This document shows, piece after piece, positions 33,421 to 45,654 of a stretch of DNA of 64,000 nt; positions within the stretch are counted from its first letter, which is position 1; the number at the start of each line of letters is the position of its first letter. The position numbers and the translations under genes were made by a program. Source of the DNA: Ypsolopha sequella (lineage: Eukaryota; Arthropoda; Insecta; Lepidoptera; Ypsolophidae); NCBI GenBank assembly GCA_934047225.1, contig OW203991.1, positions 806,001-870,000 on the forward strand, given 5' to 3'. A model generated the notes under the pieces. The model made no database searches. It worked only from the letters and a program-made list of their open reading frames with translations, and was not told the origin of the DNA.

Positions 33421-34079
33421 GTGTGGGCTTTAACTTGCATTTCACAGTACATAATATACAGTACATAATATACTCGGGAAACATCTCTGACACCCCCTTC
33501 AGGGATTTATATCGTAACGATGTATCATTTACCATTACTAGCCTTTTGCTCCCCGCTTTGCCCGCGCCAAATATAATCTCTAGTGTCAGCCGATTTGTTT
33601 TAACAAATTGATAACTTTTCAATTTTTTTTTACATTCTCAAGTATTTCTTTGACAGACAGACGGTATGAAGAAGTATGTTATTGGTAATTCAATATTCAA
33701 ATATGTTAAATAGGCTTACAATGTGGGCGTTCAGGGTTTGGTTTCGCATGAAAATGATATTCAAAAAGAATACTCGGAGAAGAGTCAGAAAACCGTATGG
33801 TAATGCATTATTATGCAAATTTCAACACCCTTTCCTTTCAGTTTCGGTGAATCGGACTACAAATAAGGTGCGATGTTGTAAAGGTACGTAAATTGTGAAG
33901 TACGTGTTGCACAAAGGCCGTGGCATTAAAACACATTAGCAAATCGAACACGTAGCCACATTAAAATTAGCATAATGCCTCTAAAGCCGGCTATTTGTTT
34001 ACTTCGCTGAGCTTGAGGCTGAGCTTGAGGCAGAGTGTGGGAATGTGACGGAGGTCAAGTCGGATGATGATTATTGTAA
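33421..34079. other. No recognisable feature
   Basis: AT-rich sequence with a small duplication of GCTTGAGGCTGA near 34012-34030. No gene recognised. Confidence 0.45.
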
Positions 34080-34320
34080 GAGTGTATTACAAACTAGAAA
34101 ACAATCAGAAACAAATTTCAAGCAGACAAATATTTTGAAAAAATTCTTCGGCTTAGGTTTCGAACCTGCGACTTCCTCTGCTTACATGACAGGCGCGCTA
34201 CCGAGGTTCGTATCTTGACCGACGAATTTTTCCACCATACCTGTACACCGAACTTTTGTAAATACTTGATACAACAGCCCGTAATGTACCTGCTGTAGCC
34301 AGAGAAAAGTGCTGTGCCTT
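34080..34320 (-). repeat. tRNA-like dispersed repeat (family a), copy 2
   Basis: Same block order as 17687-17945: GAGTGTATTAC, ACAAATTTCAAG, GTTTCGAACCTGCGAC (complement of a good B-box), TGAATTTTTCCACCATA-type block, GTACACCGAA. Same orientation as the other two copies. Confidence 0.65.
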
Positions 34321-34687
34321 ATTTTTCAAGTACCATTTGCTAGGCGGATAAACTAGCTTGTTTTGTACAACGTAAAAATAATATAATATGTCGAAAATAC
34401 GAAATAAATAATACGAAACGAATGTTTAAAGTCCCATTTCTGAGAATTTCACTAAAGTCGTGTTAGAACGAGTTTTTTGGGAAAATAAAAAATTGCGTCC
34501 AATATAAATATTATTGCTTCGAGATACAATTATTACCATGATATAAGATTCGAGAATGTCGCACTATCTCCTCTTTCAAAAAGAAACTGCAAGAGCACTA
34601 TTCAGCAAATCTTTAAACTATCCTAACTTATGTTAATTATTTATTACTTATTTTATTATGTACGCCTATGTATTAAGACATAATATA

Positions 34688-34937
34688 CAAAGTGTATCAG
34701 AAAGGTGTAACCATATTTGAAGAGCTTATTCAGTCAATGGTACAGAACAACTTTTACTATGAAACAAAACCTGTAACTCGAAAAAAAAAGTTTACTGTTT
34801 CATAGAAAAATGCAATGCCGCTCGGCCAAAATGTATAGAAGGGCAATTTTTTTTTTGAGATGTCGCGTTTGGCTCCATAGTAAACTGAATAAGCTCTTCA
34901 AATATGATTACAACTTTCTGTTACACGTTGTGTATAT
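34688..34937. mobile_element. MITE with about 55-bp inverted arms
   Basis: ATCAGAAAGGTGTAACCATA with TTTGAAGAGCTTATTCAGT on the left pairs with ACTGAATAAGCTCTTCAAA and TACAACTTTCTGTTACACG on the right. A solo arm lies at 9937-9993. Confidence 0.75.
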
Positions 34938-35945
34938 ATATTTATTATATGTATATAGCCACGTATATATAAAGTTATCTATATATGTAGAAATTTTAGA
35001 TCATCTTGTAATTTAGTTTATCTATATGTATACCTATTATGAGTATTTTATTGTGTAGTAAGTTAAGTTAAGCAGTTAAGTACACATATGGTAACCGATT
35101 TTTTAAAGCACTCCCGTAGTCATTCGGTTTGCTATAAAAAATCTGTTAGAGAGATAAGCTCACCGATGTACTAAAATTTATATATTTATATAAAAGTTTG
35201 TATTACCTTTTTTGTACACAACAAAGAATAATAATAAGATTGTTGTAACAGAAAGATTGTGTCGTATTGAAGTAACCGTAATGTTCTATATAGACATCCT
35301 TTTCCCGAAAAAATAAATAACAAATTAGACACTTTTATAACAGGCTTAATACAAATAGCCCAGAACATTACCCTGCTACGAAATTAAAAGTTCCTTTTTA
35401 TTATTCATAAATCAAATGTTTGTGCTTTAGGAGCCATTCTCTTTAACTTAAGGTCCTTTTTTCTTGTAAACTAATTAAAAAGTCAATTTAGGGCGTCTGT
35501 AAGCAAATGAATTGAGGCGATAACTTTTTGCGTTGTTTTTTAAATATATTGCTGTTACATTTTATGGTGATAAAAATTAGTATATCAGTAGAAAATGTGA
35601 TTCACTTCCAGCCATTAGGAGTTTGGACACAATTGTATCGAAGGGCACGGCAGTGCACCCGCCAAGACAAGCCAAATGAAGCAGGGCAGTACGTACTATT
35701 CCTTTCACGCAAATAAGCAGCCGCTAAACAAGCAGGACGTCAATCCAAACGGCAAGCGTAGCACTGTGTCGTAGCAGCATACAAGTCGTAGCAGCAGCTC
35801 GTAGCTCGCAGATGGCATAAGATCACGAAAATGGTAGTTGCGTGTGAGTGCGGAGACTAAAAACTAAACCCGTTACGCCCTCTGTCGGTAAGTCTGACTA
35901 CCTGTGTGATGTAGAACGTCATCACATTATTGTGTTACTATCAAA
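34938..35945. other. No gene recognised
   Basis: AT-rich, with TATATA-type runs at 34930-35035. Frames at 35186-35368 and 35528-35716 have no recognisable features. Confidence 0.45.
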
Positions 35946-35963
35946 TTTTTATGTCTAGACTTT

Positions 35964-36653
35964 TTGTGTTTGGCGTCCAGCGAGCCGGAGTCTGGTTATT
36001 GGTTAAACGCTCTCCCATCAGCCGATATAGGGACACTCCTTGATAGGACAAGTTTTACTTTGGCCACCTGTCTGAGACTTGGCGCCTGGACAAATGAGCC
36101 ACATCGCTGCCGTTGTGGTAAGGTCTTTGATCAGCTCGGTCACCATGGCCTAGCGTACCAGCGTAGTGCTGGTCGCCTGCCGCGTCATGCCGCCCTTAAC
36201 GACGTCATCCGTAGGGCCTTAATCAGTGCCAGCGACCCGGCCATATTAGAACCAAAATTCCTCATTCGCGAAGATGGCAAGAGGCCCGACGGATTGACGC
36301 TCATCCCCTGGAAGAATGGGAGGTCGCTGGTATGGGACGCCACATGCGTTGATACGGTGGCGGCGTCCTATCTCCAAGCGACCTCAGTCAGGGCGGGTGC
36401 GGCTGCGGTTTCGGTGGAGGGCTCCAAGAGGCGCAGGTATGTGGCCCTAGGGAAAGGCTACATATTTGTACCTTTCGGCGTAGAGACCCTCGGGCCATGG
36501 GGACCAGAAGCGCGACGATTCTTTAAGGAGGTCGCGTCGCGCCTGATCGACACCTCCGGTAACCCAAGGGCTGGGGCATACTTTGGAACGCCACCAGCCT
36601 CTTGGGTACTTTTCCTAACGAAGGCGGTGATCTGGCCAGCATATTTTAATTAA
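35964..36653 (+). pseudogene. Retroelement reverse-transcriptase-type protein, C-terminal region
   Basis: Open frame of 229 codons; it is open further 5' and has no ATG, so the start is a truncation point. Readable blocks are SGYWLNALPS, PHRCRCGKVFDQLGHHGLAY (a Cys/His cluster), GRLPRHAALND, EPKFLIREDGKRPDGLTLIP, LVWDATCVDT and FVPFGVETLGPWG. I recall this order from the C-terminus of a loosely classified group of animal reverse-transcriptase proteins; the KRPDG and VWD blocks look nuclease-like, which is inference. Near 36600 the frame shifts: another phase reads LGTFPNEGGDLASIF and a stop. The last codons of the open frame are therefore out of phase. GC-rich compared with its surroundings. 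The N-terminal part of this type of protein is at 3646-4281. Confidence 0.55.
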
Positions 36654-37019
36654 CTTAATTTTTAATAGGTGCCAAACATTTTTTTTTATTTGTTAGTAAA
36701 ATTTATATTTTGGGTATATTTAATTTTAGTTTTATGTCACAGTTTATACCTAAGTGTAATAATAATAATAATAAAATTCTTTATTGCACATTAAAATAAA
36801 TCAGTACAAAGGCAAACTTAATGCTAATTAGCATTATCTTCCAGTTGACCTTAGGTGTTGAGGATAAGTTAGGGTAGTGCCAAGAATATATAATTAGGAG
36901 AAAGCACTCAAATCTTTGGGAATTAAATAGGGGAAATGGGAGATTTATACTAAATAACATAGTAAAATAAGAATATAGCACAATACGTAAATAAGATATT
37001 AAAAATACTTATATATTAC
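36654..37019. other. Retroelement 3' trailer with (AAT)n, then unrecognised sequence
   Basis: An (AAT)n run at about 36757-36773 probably marks the 3' end of the preceding retroelement. TTCTTTATTGCACATTAAAA follows, an arrangement I associate with LINE 3' ends on the minus strand. Nothing coding. Confidence 0.45.
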
Positions 37020-37034
37020 ATAATAAAATAAATA

Positions 37035-37367
37035 GTGGTCTCAATGGTGGTGCCGGCCGGCTTGGTGTTCTTGGGCTTGGCCGGCTGGGGCGCGGCGGCA
37101 GCGGTCTCACCCTCCTGGCCATTCTGGCGCGGGGTCTGGTTTCCTCCCTGGCCTTGGCTCTGCGAGCCGTTGCGTGGGGGCCTCGACACACGGTATCCGC
37201 CACCGCCGCCGCCGCCGCCGCCACCGCCACCACGGTTCAAGCCGCCGGGACCGATGCCGCGTCCGCGACCGCGTCCGCCGCGGAAGTTACGGCGGAAGTA
37301 ACTACGCTGTGGTGGTGCGCCGCCCTCCTCTTGCAACTCATCCCCCTGTGCGCCCCCCGGGGTGGAC
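37035..37367 (-). repeat. Inverted duplicate of the Y-box 3' coding region
   Basis: 333 bp in inverted orientation equal to 37793-38125. I see no mismatch by eye, including six consecutive GCG codons in the Gly tract. The two arms are 425 bp apart. Confidence 0.9.
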
Positions 37368-38147
37368 AGCAGTCGGGGTGAACAGCAGTCGCCTACACAA
37401 CCAAAGGCGGCTAAACAAAAGCAGGTCATCGCTGAGAAAGTTTCGGGCACAGTGAAGTGGTTCAACGTTAAGAGCGGATATGGTTTTATAAACAGGAATG
37501 ATACCAAGGAGGATGTGTTTGTCCATCAGACTGCGATTGCCCGGAACAATCCTCGCAAGGCAGTGCGCTCGGTAGGTGATGGAGAGGCAGTGGAGTTTGC
37601 TGTTGTCGCTGGCGAGAAAGGCTACGAGGCAGCTGCGGTCACTGGACCCGATGGAGAGCCGGTCAAGGGCTCTCCTTATGCGGCAGACAAACGCCGGGGT
37701 TTCCATCGCCAATACTATCCACGTCAAAGCGGCGGCGGTCGTGGTGGTGAAGGCGCTCCACGTAGACGCGGCATGGGACGCCGTGGGCCCCCGTCCACCC
37801 CGGGGGGCGCACAGGGGGATGAGTTGCAAGAGGAGGGCGGCGCACCACCACAGCGTAGTTACTTCCGCCGTAACTTCCGCGGCGGACGCGGTCGCGGACG
37901 CGGCATCGGTCCCGGCGGCTTGAACCGTGGTGGCGGTGGCGGCGGCGGCGGCGGCGGTGGCGGATACCGTGTGTCGAGGCCCCCACGCAACGGCTCGCAG
38001 AGCCAAGGCCAGGGAGGAAACCAGACCCCGCGCCAGAATGGCCAGGAGGGTGAGACCGCTGCCGCCGCGCCCCAGCCGGCCAAGCCCAAGAACACCAAGC
38101 CGGCCGGCACCACCATTGAGACCACTACTAATGAGAGCCAGGCCTAA
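37362..38147 (+). pseudogene. yps: Y-box (cold-shock domain) protein retrocopy, start codon missing
   Basis: Encodes a single-stranded nucleic-acid binding protein that packages and regulates mRNA in the cytoplasm. About residues 29-101 form a cold-shock domain: [19 protein letters not shown] with RNP1-type GYGFI, and [10 protein letters not shown] with RNP2-type VFVHQ. The tail is Arg/Gly-rich with repeated RGRG, a Gly tract and Gln/Asn-rich end, the usual Y-box layout for insects. The frame of 261 codons is intact and ends in TAA at 38145. The frame opens at GTG, exactly where the inverted segment joins; the native ATG seems to have been lost by only a few bases. Single-exon and GC-rich in AT-rich surroundings, so read as a young processed retrocopy. 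A real single-exon gene cannot be excluded, but the missing ATG argues against it. Confidence 0.8.
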
Positions 38148-38191
38148 ACAGCGGGCCTTGACGGCGCAGCCTCTATATAATAAAATAAATA

Positions 38192-38829
38192 TTGGACGTA
38201 ATTCTAAAAATGACTCGGGAACGACAAAAATAGAGCTGATAACAATTTTAACAATTTTGCATCTTTAAATAGTGAAGGAAGACTTTATTTTTAAAAAAAT
38301 TAGTTGAGGGTGATTCTCGGACACACAAGGGCAGATTGTTCCAGAGACGGATTGCTGATACGGTGAACGAATAGGAGTACATATCTGACTTGTATCTGAT
38401 ATAATATAGTATAGTGTACAATAAAGTATATTTTTATACAAACTAATTAATAATTGTATTGGTGCTCCGGAATTACTGCGGATATTCTCATTCGTATACC
38501 TCGTAGGCGCGAACGCAGCTGACGTAAGAAACATCTTTTTTCGATTGCACTGGTTGTTATGTCTCTAACAGTTTTATTAGATGATCAAAGGTCTAAAATT
38601 TACAACGATAGTTAAGTGCGTTGAAATAAATTGTTTTGAAGCAGTTTAAATTGTGTCAAAAAGGTTTTAAGAAAATAATTTTCAAGTTTAGTTATTTTAG
38701 TTGTTCGAGTTATCATATGTATTTGGATAAGTAGATAAATAAGGGAACTATAGATCTTTTACTGAATAATACTTCATATTATTTAAGTTTTTATGTATGG
38801 CTTCTACGTATTTATTAATAAAATAAAAT
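38192..38829. other. No recognisable feature
   Basis: AT-rich. No gene or repeat recognised. Confidence 0.45.
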
Positions 38830-38962
38830 AAAATGAAATAAAATAGTTTATGTACGTTTAGTATTTTAATAAAGGTATTTCTATAAGATTAAATTTGACT
38901 TGTAAAAAGTGTATTATGTGTACCTATTTTACAAAATAAACCATTTGAACTTGAATTTGATC
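38830..38962 (+). mobile_element. LINE family 1-related 3' tail (old copy E)
   Basis: TATAAGATTAAATTTGACTT, GTGTATTATGTGTACCTA and CAAAATAAACCATTTGAACT align with the last 120 bp of copies A and D, but with many differences. Strongly truncated. Confidence 0.7.
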
Positions 38963-39774
38963 CCTAGCAGATTATAATTCACTAGTGACGAACCATATAT
39001 GTTTTATTCTCGCACCGAGAATCACAACTTGTATTTTCCTATTTTTTTTTTGTTTTCTATCTGTTTGTTAGCGGTTTAAAACGTAATTTTAAACAATCGT
39101 CCAACTAAATCAATCTTTAGGTATTTTGTTTGAAGACGTTTTTCGTCTTTATGTGACAGATTCGTTATATAAAACTAAAGTAAACATACAAGGACATAAG
39201 AAAGGAGAATTACAATAGCGACGTCGACATACCTCCCGGGCACAGCACCTGCCCTACCCCGGACGGTATTGTCGCAATGATAAAAGAGATCACGAATGTA
39301 ATAAGATCTCCGTTGAGCGATGTGAGGCCGCGTACCCTCCGGCCGTTTGTAAATGCTCCACAATAAATGTTTGGACAAGAACGGAGTTTAATATAATTCC
39401 TCCTTCTGCAGTATTTTTAAGAGGAAAGCGTAGCCAAAAGAAAAAAGTTTGAGCAAAATTTACAAGGATCAAATCGCTTTTCTGTTATTTATAGCAAGTT
39501 TCACCGACGTTATTTAATTTTAATCAAGTGTTTCAGCGAAAATGAAGCTGTTTAATATAATAGCACGCCTCTGTACCGCCGGCAAATTTGATGCTTCCTC
39601 GCTCAAATTATATTGAAAATACACCGCCAAGCAAATTTAATTGGATACGTTTTCACAGTTACCGTATAAATTGGTTAACCACTAACAAGTAAACATCTGG
39701 GAGTAGTGGGTATTATGGTTTGAAATACTTTAAATTGCTAAGCGTCAACAACAAAATTAGTAAAATAAACTCTA
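38963..39774. other. No gene recognised
   Basis: A GC-richer patch lies at 39220-39350. No coding motif and no repeat family recognised. Confidence 0.4.
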
Positions 39775-39860
39775 AGTAGTTTAGAGCTCCTCACATCCAG
39801 ATTAACTTTTCTTTCTGCGTTTCTTTGAAATTATATAATGTTAATTTGTATCTTTCTCCT
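39775..39860 (+). repeat. SINE (family c) body fragment
   Basis: GAGCTCCTCACATCCAGATT, ACTTTTCTTTCTGCGTTTCT and ATATAATGTTAATTT match the body of the element at 54225-54395 on the other strand. The tRNA-like head is absent or unrecognisable. Confidence 0.65.
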
Positions 39861-40089
39861 TGCGATAGATAAATTGGCAAGTATTCAAACATAGAATTTT
39901 ATTTCTATCATAGTTTCGCGTTATAATTATTTATTTTACACCAGAATACCAGACACCATTCAAAACTTTCAAATGCTTAGATTATAATTATATGATTTAA
40001 TTATTCTCTAAATATTATTCAATAGGAAATATGTTATGACAAGGTCAAAAGTAGCTCGAAATGGTTCTGGCCTCAGCGTGTCCAGATTA
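39861..40089. other. No recognisable feature
   Basis: AT-rich spacer. Confidence 0.45.
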
Positions 40090-40385
40090 GAGTGCATTAC
40101 AGGATAGAAAAGGTCAATTAGAAACAAATTTCAAATAAGACACATATTTTGGAAAAATTCCTCGTGCCAGGAAACCTGCGACAAAAGAAAGTAATTTGCC
40201 AATTGAGCTACCAACGTTTCCCTCCTAGACTGTTGAATTTTTCCACCATACGTGTACACCGAATATTTGTAACTAAATACTTAATACACTAGCTAGTAAT
40301 TCACATATTGAACACTTAAGAGGGCGTTATGTGAAGTTCGCGCCTTGTTCAAAGAAAAAGTGATGGCGCTGTCGTCTCTAAATGT
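40090..40385 (-). repeat. tRNA-like dispersed repeat (family a), copy 3
   Basis: Best-preserved A-box: the minus strand reads CGTTGGTAGCTCAATTGGC near 40215, then CAGGTTTCCTGG in the B-box position. Shares GAGTGCATTAC, GAATTTTTCCACCATA, GTACACCGAAT and GAGGGCGTTATGTGA with copies 1 and 2. Confidence 0.65.
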
Positions 40386-41281
40386 TGTGCACCAATTTTC
40401 TCTGAGTGTTTCAATATTATTGTCTCTAAGTGTAGTTGGAGTACAGGCGGGTCGAAGTGTGTGGCTTGGAACAGGATATTGCTGGAAGATACACACGTTC
40501 AGGTTAACTGTACTATGATATTGCAATTTTACCTTCTCTCTGTAGTTATGTATAAATAGCAACTACGGGTATACTTCGCCAAATCGCAGTGGTGTTGGAA
40601 ATGGAAACTGGTAATAATACTAGTCCATACTAATAACTTGTATTCGATTTACTTGGAATCCATCCCGAAATTGTGAAAACAAACTGGTCCTCTAAAAATG
40701 CCTTTTTGCATGAATCAAATTATGATTCTGTTCTAATGCTGTCTCTTTTGCACGTGTGAAAAAACTCTGACTCCATCCTACTTTCAAATCATTTTATGAT
40801 TCACCCAAGTCACCCTTTTTAGATCCCCTGGTGTTTCATACATAAGTGCAATACCTACTCGACCAAAATATATGAATATGTGCTATGGAAGGTATGTTGG
40901 TAAGTAAAACGTGTATGCTAAGAAGTTTTACTGGAAAGCGTAAAACTGAGAAATATAAAACACTAGTAAGTACACACCTTTTTTCACCGACGATTCTCAC
41001 AACAAAACCCACAACGCACGTTGGTCCTAGCTCGGGATAAAATCCTAATGAAATAATGTTTCCCTATAAATGAGAAAAACCAATCATCTCTGTCCAACCC
41101 CTTTTATTTTCAACGGTTCAATTTTGCAAATTAAATTTATATTATCTTCGTTTAAACCTTTCCATTTTTTCGATTTTCCGGATAAATTATAACCACACAA
41201 CAATTATTACACTTTTTGTTGCTATTTTAAACTGTTGTGTGTAGATTTGTGAAAGAAAACGTTGTAGTCTTGTCATGCTAG
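40386..41281. other. No gene recognised
   Basis: AT-rich. No coding frame or known repeat. Confidence 0.45.
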
Positions 41282-44200
41282 ATGTACTACGATGATCGTA
41301 CTTAATGAACTACGATGATCGTACTTAATGAACTACGATGATCGTACTTAATGTACTACTATGATCGTACTTAATGTACTACTATGATCGTACTTAATGT
41401 ACTACTATGATCGTACTTAATGTACTACTATGATCGTACTTAATGTACTACGATGATCGTACTTAATGAACTACGATGATCGTACTTAATGTACTACTAT
41501 GATCGTACTTAATGTACTACTATGATCGTACTTAATGTACTACGATGATCGTACTTAATGTACTACTATGATCGTACTTAATGTACTACTATGATCGTAC
41601 TTAATGTACTACCATGATCGTACTTAATGTACTACTATGATTGTACTTAATGTACTACTATGATCGTACTTAATGTACTACGATGATCGTACTTAATGTA
41701 CTACTATGATTGTACTTAATGTACTACTATGATCGTACTTAATGTACTACTATGATTGTACTTAATGTACTACTATGATCGTACTTAATGTACTACCATG
41801 ATCGTACTTAATGTACTACTATGATTGTACTTAATGTACTACTATGATCGTACTTAATGTACTACGATGATCGTACTTAATGTACTACTATGATTGTACT
41901 TAATGTACTACTATGATCGTACTTAATGTACTACTATGATTGTACTTAATGTACTACTATGATCGTACTTAATGTACTACTATGATTGTACTTAATGTAC
42001 TACTATGATCGTACTAAATGTACTACTATGATTGTACTTAATGTACTACTATGATCGTACTTAATGTACCTACTACTATGATCGTACTTAATGTACTACG
42101 ATGATCGTACTTAATGTACTACTATGATTGTACTTAATGTACTACTATGATCGTACTTAATGTACTACTATGATTGTACTTAATGTACTACTATGATCGT
42201 ACTTAATGTACTACTATGATTGTACTTAATGTACTACTATGATCGTACTTAATGTACTACTATGATTGTACTTAATGTACTACTATGATCGTACTTAATG
42301 TACTACTATGATTGTACTTAATGTACTACTATGATCGTACTTAATGTACTACTATGATCGTACTTAATGTACTACGATGATCGTACTTAATGTACTACTA
42401 TGATTGTACTTAATGTACTACTATGATCGTACTTCATGTACTACTATGATTGTACTTAATGTACTACTATGATCGTACTTAATGTACTACTATGATTGTA
42501 CTTAATGTACTACTATGATTGTACTTAATGTACTACTATGATCGTACTTAATGTACTACTATGATCGTACTTAATGTACTACGATGATCGTACTTAATGT
42601 ACTACTATGATCGTACTTAATGTACTACTATGATCGTACTTAATGTACTACTATGATTGTACTTAATGTACTACTATGATCGTACTTATTGTACTACTAT
42701 GATCGTACTTAATGTACTACGATGATCGTACTTAATGTACTACTATGATTGTACTTAATGTACTACTATGATCGTACTTAATGTACTACTATGATTGTAC
42801 TTAATGTACTACTATGATCGTACTTAATGTACTACGATGATCGTACTAAATGTACTACTATGATTGTACTTAATGTACTACTATGATCGTACTTAATGTA
42901 CTACTATGATTGTACTTAATGTACTACTATGATCGTACTTAATGTACTACTATGATCGTACTAAATGTACTACTATGATTGTACTTAATGTACTACTATG
43001 ATCGTACTTAATGTACTACCATGATCGTACTTAATGTACTACTATGATTGTACTTAATGTACTACTATGATCGTACTTAATGTACTACCATGATCGTACT
43101 TAATGTACTACTATGATTGTACTTAATGTATTACTATGATCGTACTTAATGTACTACTATGATCGTACTTAATGTACTCCCATGATCGTACTTAATGTAC
43201 TACTATGATTGTACTTAATGTACTACTATGATCGTACTTAATGTACTACTATGATCGTACTTAATGTACTACCATGATCGTACTTAATGTACTACTATGA
43301 TTGTACTTAATGTACTACTATGATCGTACTTAATGTACTACTATGATCGTACTTAATGTACTACTATGATCGTACTTAATGTACTACGATGATCGTACTT
43401 AATGTACTACTATGATTGTACTTAATGTACTACTATGATCGTACTTAATGTACTACTATGATTGTACTTAATGTACTACTATGATCGTACTTAATGTACT
43501 ACTATGATCGTACTTAATGTACTACGATGATCGTACTTAATGTACTACTATGATCGTACTTAATGTACTACTATGATCGTACTTAATGTACTACTATGAT
43601 TGTACTTAATGTACTACTATGATCGTACTTAATGTACTACTATGATCGTACTTAATGTACTACCATGATCGTACTTAATGTACTACTATGATTGTATTTA
43701 ATGTACTACTATGATCGTACTTAATGTACTACTATGATTGTACTTAATGTACTACTATGATCGTACTTAATGTACTACTATGATCGTACTTAATGTACTA
43801 CTATGATCGTACTTAATGTACTACTATGATTGTACTTAATGTACTACTATGATCGTACTTAATGTACTACTATGATCGTACTTAATGTACTACCATGATC
43901 GTACTTAATGTACTACTATGATTGTACTTAATGTACTACTATGATCGTACTTAATGTACTACTATGATCGTACTTAATGTACTACCATGATCGTACTTAA
44001 TGTACTACGATGATCGTACTTAATGTACTACTATGATTGTACTTAATGTACTACTATGATCGTACTTAATGTACTACTATGATCGTACTTAATGTACTAC
44101 CATGATCGTACTTAATGTACTACTATGATTGTACTTAATGTACTACTATGATCGTACTTAATGTACTACGATGATCGTACTTAATGTACTACTATGATCG

Positions 44201-45611
44201 TACTTAATGTACTACTATGATTGTACTTAATGTACTACCATGATCGTACTTAATGTACTACTATGATTGTACTTAATGTACTACTATGATCGTACTTAAT
44301 GTACTACTATGATCGTACTTAATGTACTACTATGATTGTTCTTAATGTACTACTATGATCGTACTTAATGTACTACTATGATTGTACTTAATGTACTACC
44401 ATGATCGTACTTAATGTACTACTATGATTGTACTTAATGTACTACTATGATCGTACTTAATGTACTACGATGATCGTACTTAATGTACTACTATGATTGT
44501 ACTTAATGTACTACTATGATCGTACTTAATGTACTACTATGATCGTACTTAATGTACTACCATGATCGTACTTAATGTACTACTATGATTGTACTTAATG
44601 TACTACTATGATCGTACTTAATGTACTACGATGATCGTACTTAATGTACTACTATGATTGTACTTAATGTACTACTATGATCGTACTTAATGTACTACTA
44701 TGATTGTACTTAATGTACTACTATGATCGTACTTAATGTACTACTATGATCGTACTTAATGTACTACTATGATTGTACTTAATGTACTACTATGATCGTA
44801 CTTAATGTACTACTATGATTGTACTTAATGTACTACTATGATCGTACTTAATGTACTACGATGATCGTACTTAATGTACTACTATGATTGTACTTAATGT
44901 ACTACTATGATCGTACTTAATGTACTACTATGATTGTACTTAATGTACTACTATGATCGTACTTAATGTACTACGATGATCGTACTTAATGTACTACGAT
45001 GATCGTACTTAATGTACTACTATGATTGTACTTAATGTACTACTATGATCGTACTTAATGTACTACTATGATTGTACTTAATGTACTACTATGATCGTAC
45101 TTAATGTACTACGATGATCGTACTTAATGTACTACTATGATCGTACTTAATGTACTACTATGATCGTACTTAATGTACTACTATGATCGTACTTAATGTA
45201 CTACTATGATAGTACTTAATGTACTACTATGATCGTACTTAATGTACTACTATGATCGTACTTAATGTACTACTATGATCGTACTTAATGTACTACTATG
45301 ATCGTACCTAATGTACTACTATGATCGTACTTAATGTACTACTATGATTGTACTTAATGTACTACTATGATTGTACTTAATGTACTACTATGATCGTACT
45401 TAATGTACTACTATGATCGTACTTAATGTACTACTATGATCGTACTTAATGTACTACTATGATCGTACTTAATGTACTACTATGATCGTACTTAATGTAC
45501 TACTATGATCGTACTTAATGTACTACTATGATCGTACTTAATGTACTACTATGATCGTACTTAATGTACTACTATGATCGTACTTAATGTACTACGATGA
45601 TCGTACTTAAT
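41282..45611 (+). repeat. 23-bp satellite array, about 188 copies
   Basis: GATCGTACTTAATGTACTAC recurs every 23 bp over 4330 bp. The main variant is GATTG for GATCG. It often alternates with GATCG, giving a 46-bp two-unit pattern, for example around 41890-42060 and 42120-42300. Other variants are CGATG and CCATG in the ACTACNATGAT position. One unit at about 42068 has a 3-bp insertion. GTAC-TTAAT-GTAC gives each unit a dyad. The left end is enriched in GAACTACG variants. The first phase-stop appears soon in every frame. Confidence 0.97.
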
Positions 45612-45654
45612 AGAGGTATATGTTTACATTATTACGCCCGAACTATGAAATATC

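Larger units (their letters stand above)
37035..38176 (+). mobile_element. Retrocopy insertion of a Y-box protein mRNA, with inverted 5' segment
   Basis: Exact 15-bp direct copies of ATAATAAAATAAATA flank the block (37020-37034 and 38177-38191), as expected for LINE-mediated insertion. The block is an inverted copy of the 3' coding part (37035-37367) joined to a sense copy of the whole coding region and a short 3' UTR, with no poly(A). No introns. The duplicated 15-mer is AT-rich and contains AATAAA, so it could partly be the native polyadenylation region. Confidence 0.75.

Noticed and set aside
37016..37507. Separate gene encoding an RGG-rich protein on the minus strand
   Set aside because: It is the inverted duplicate of the Y-box 3' coding part, without a start or cold-shock domain.
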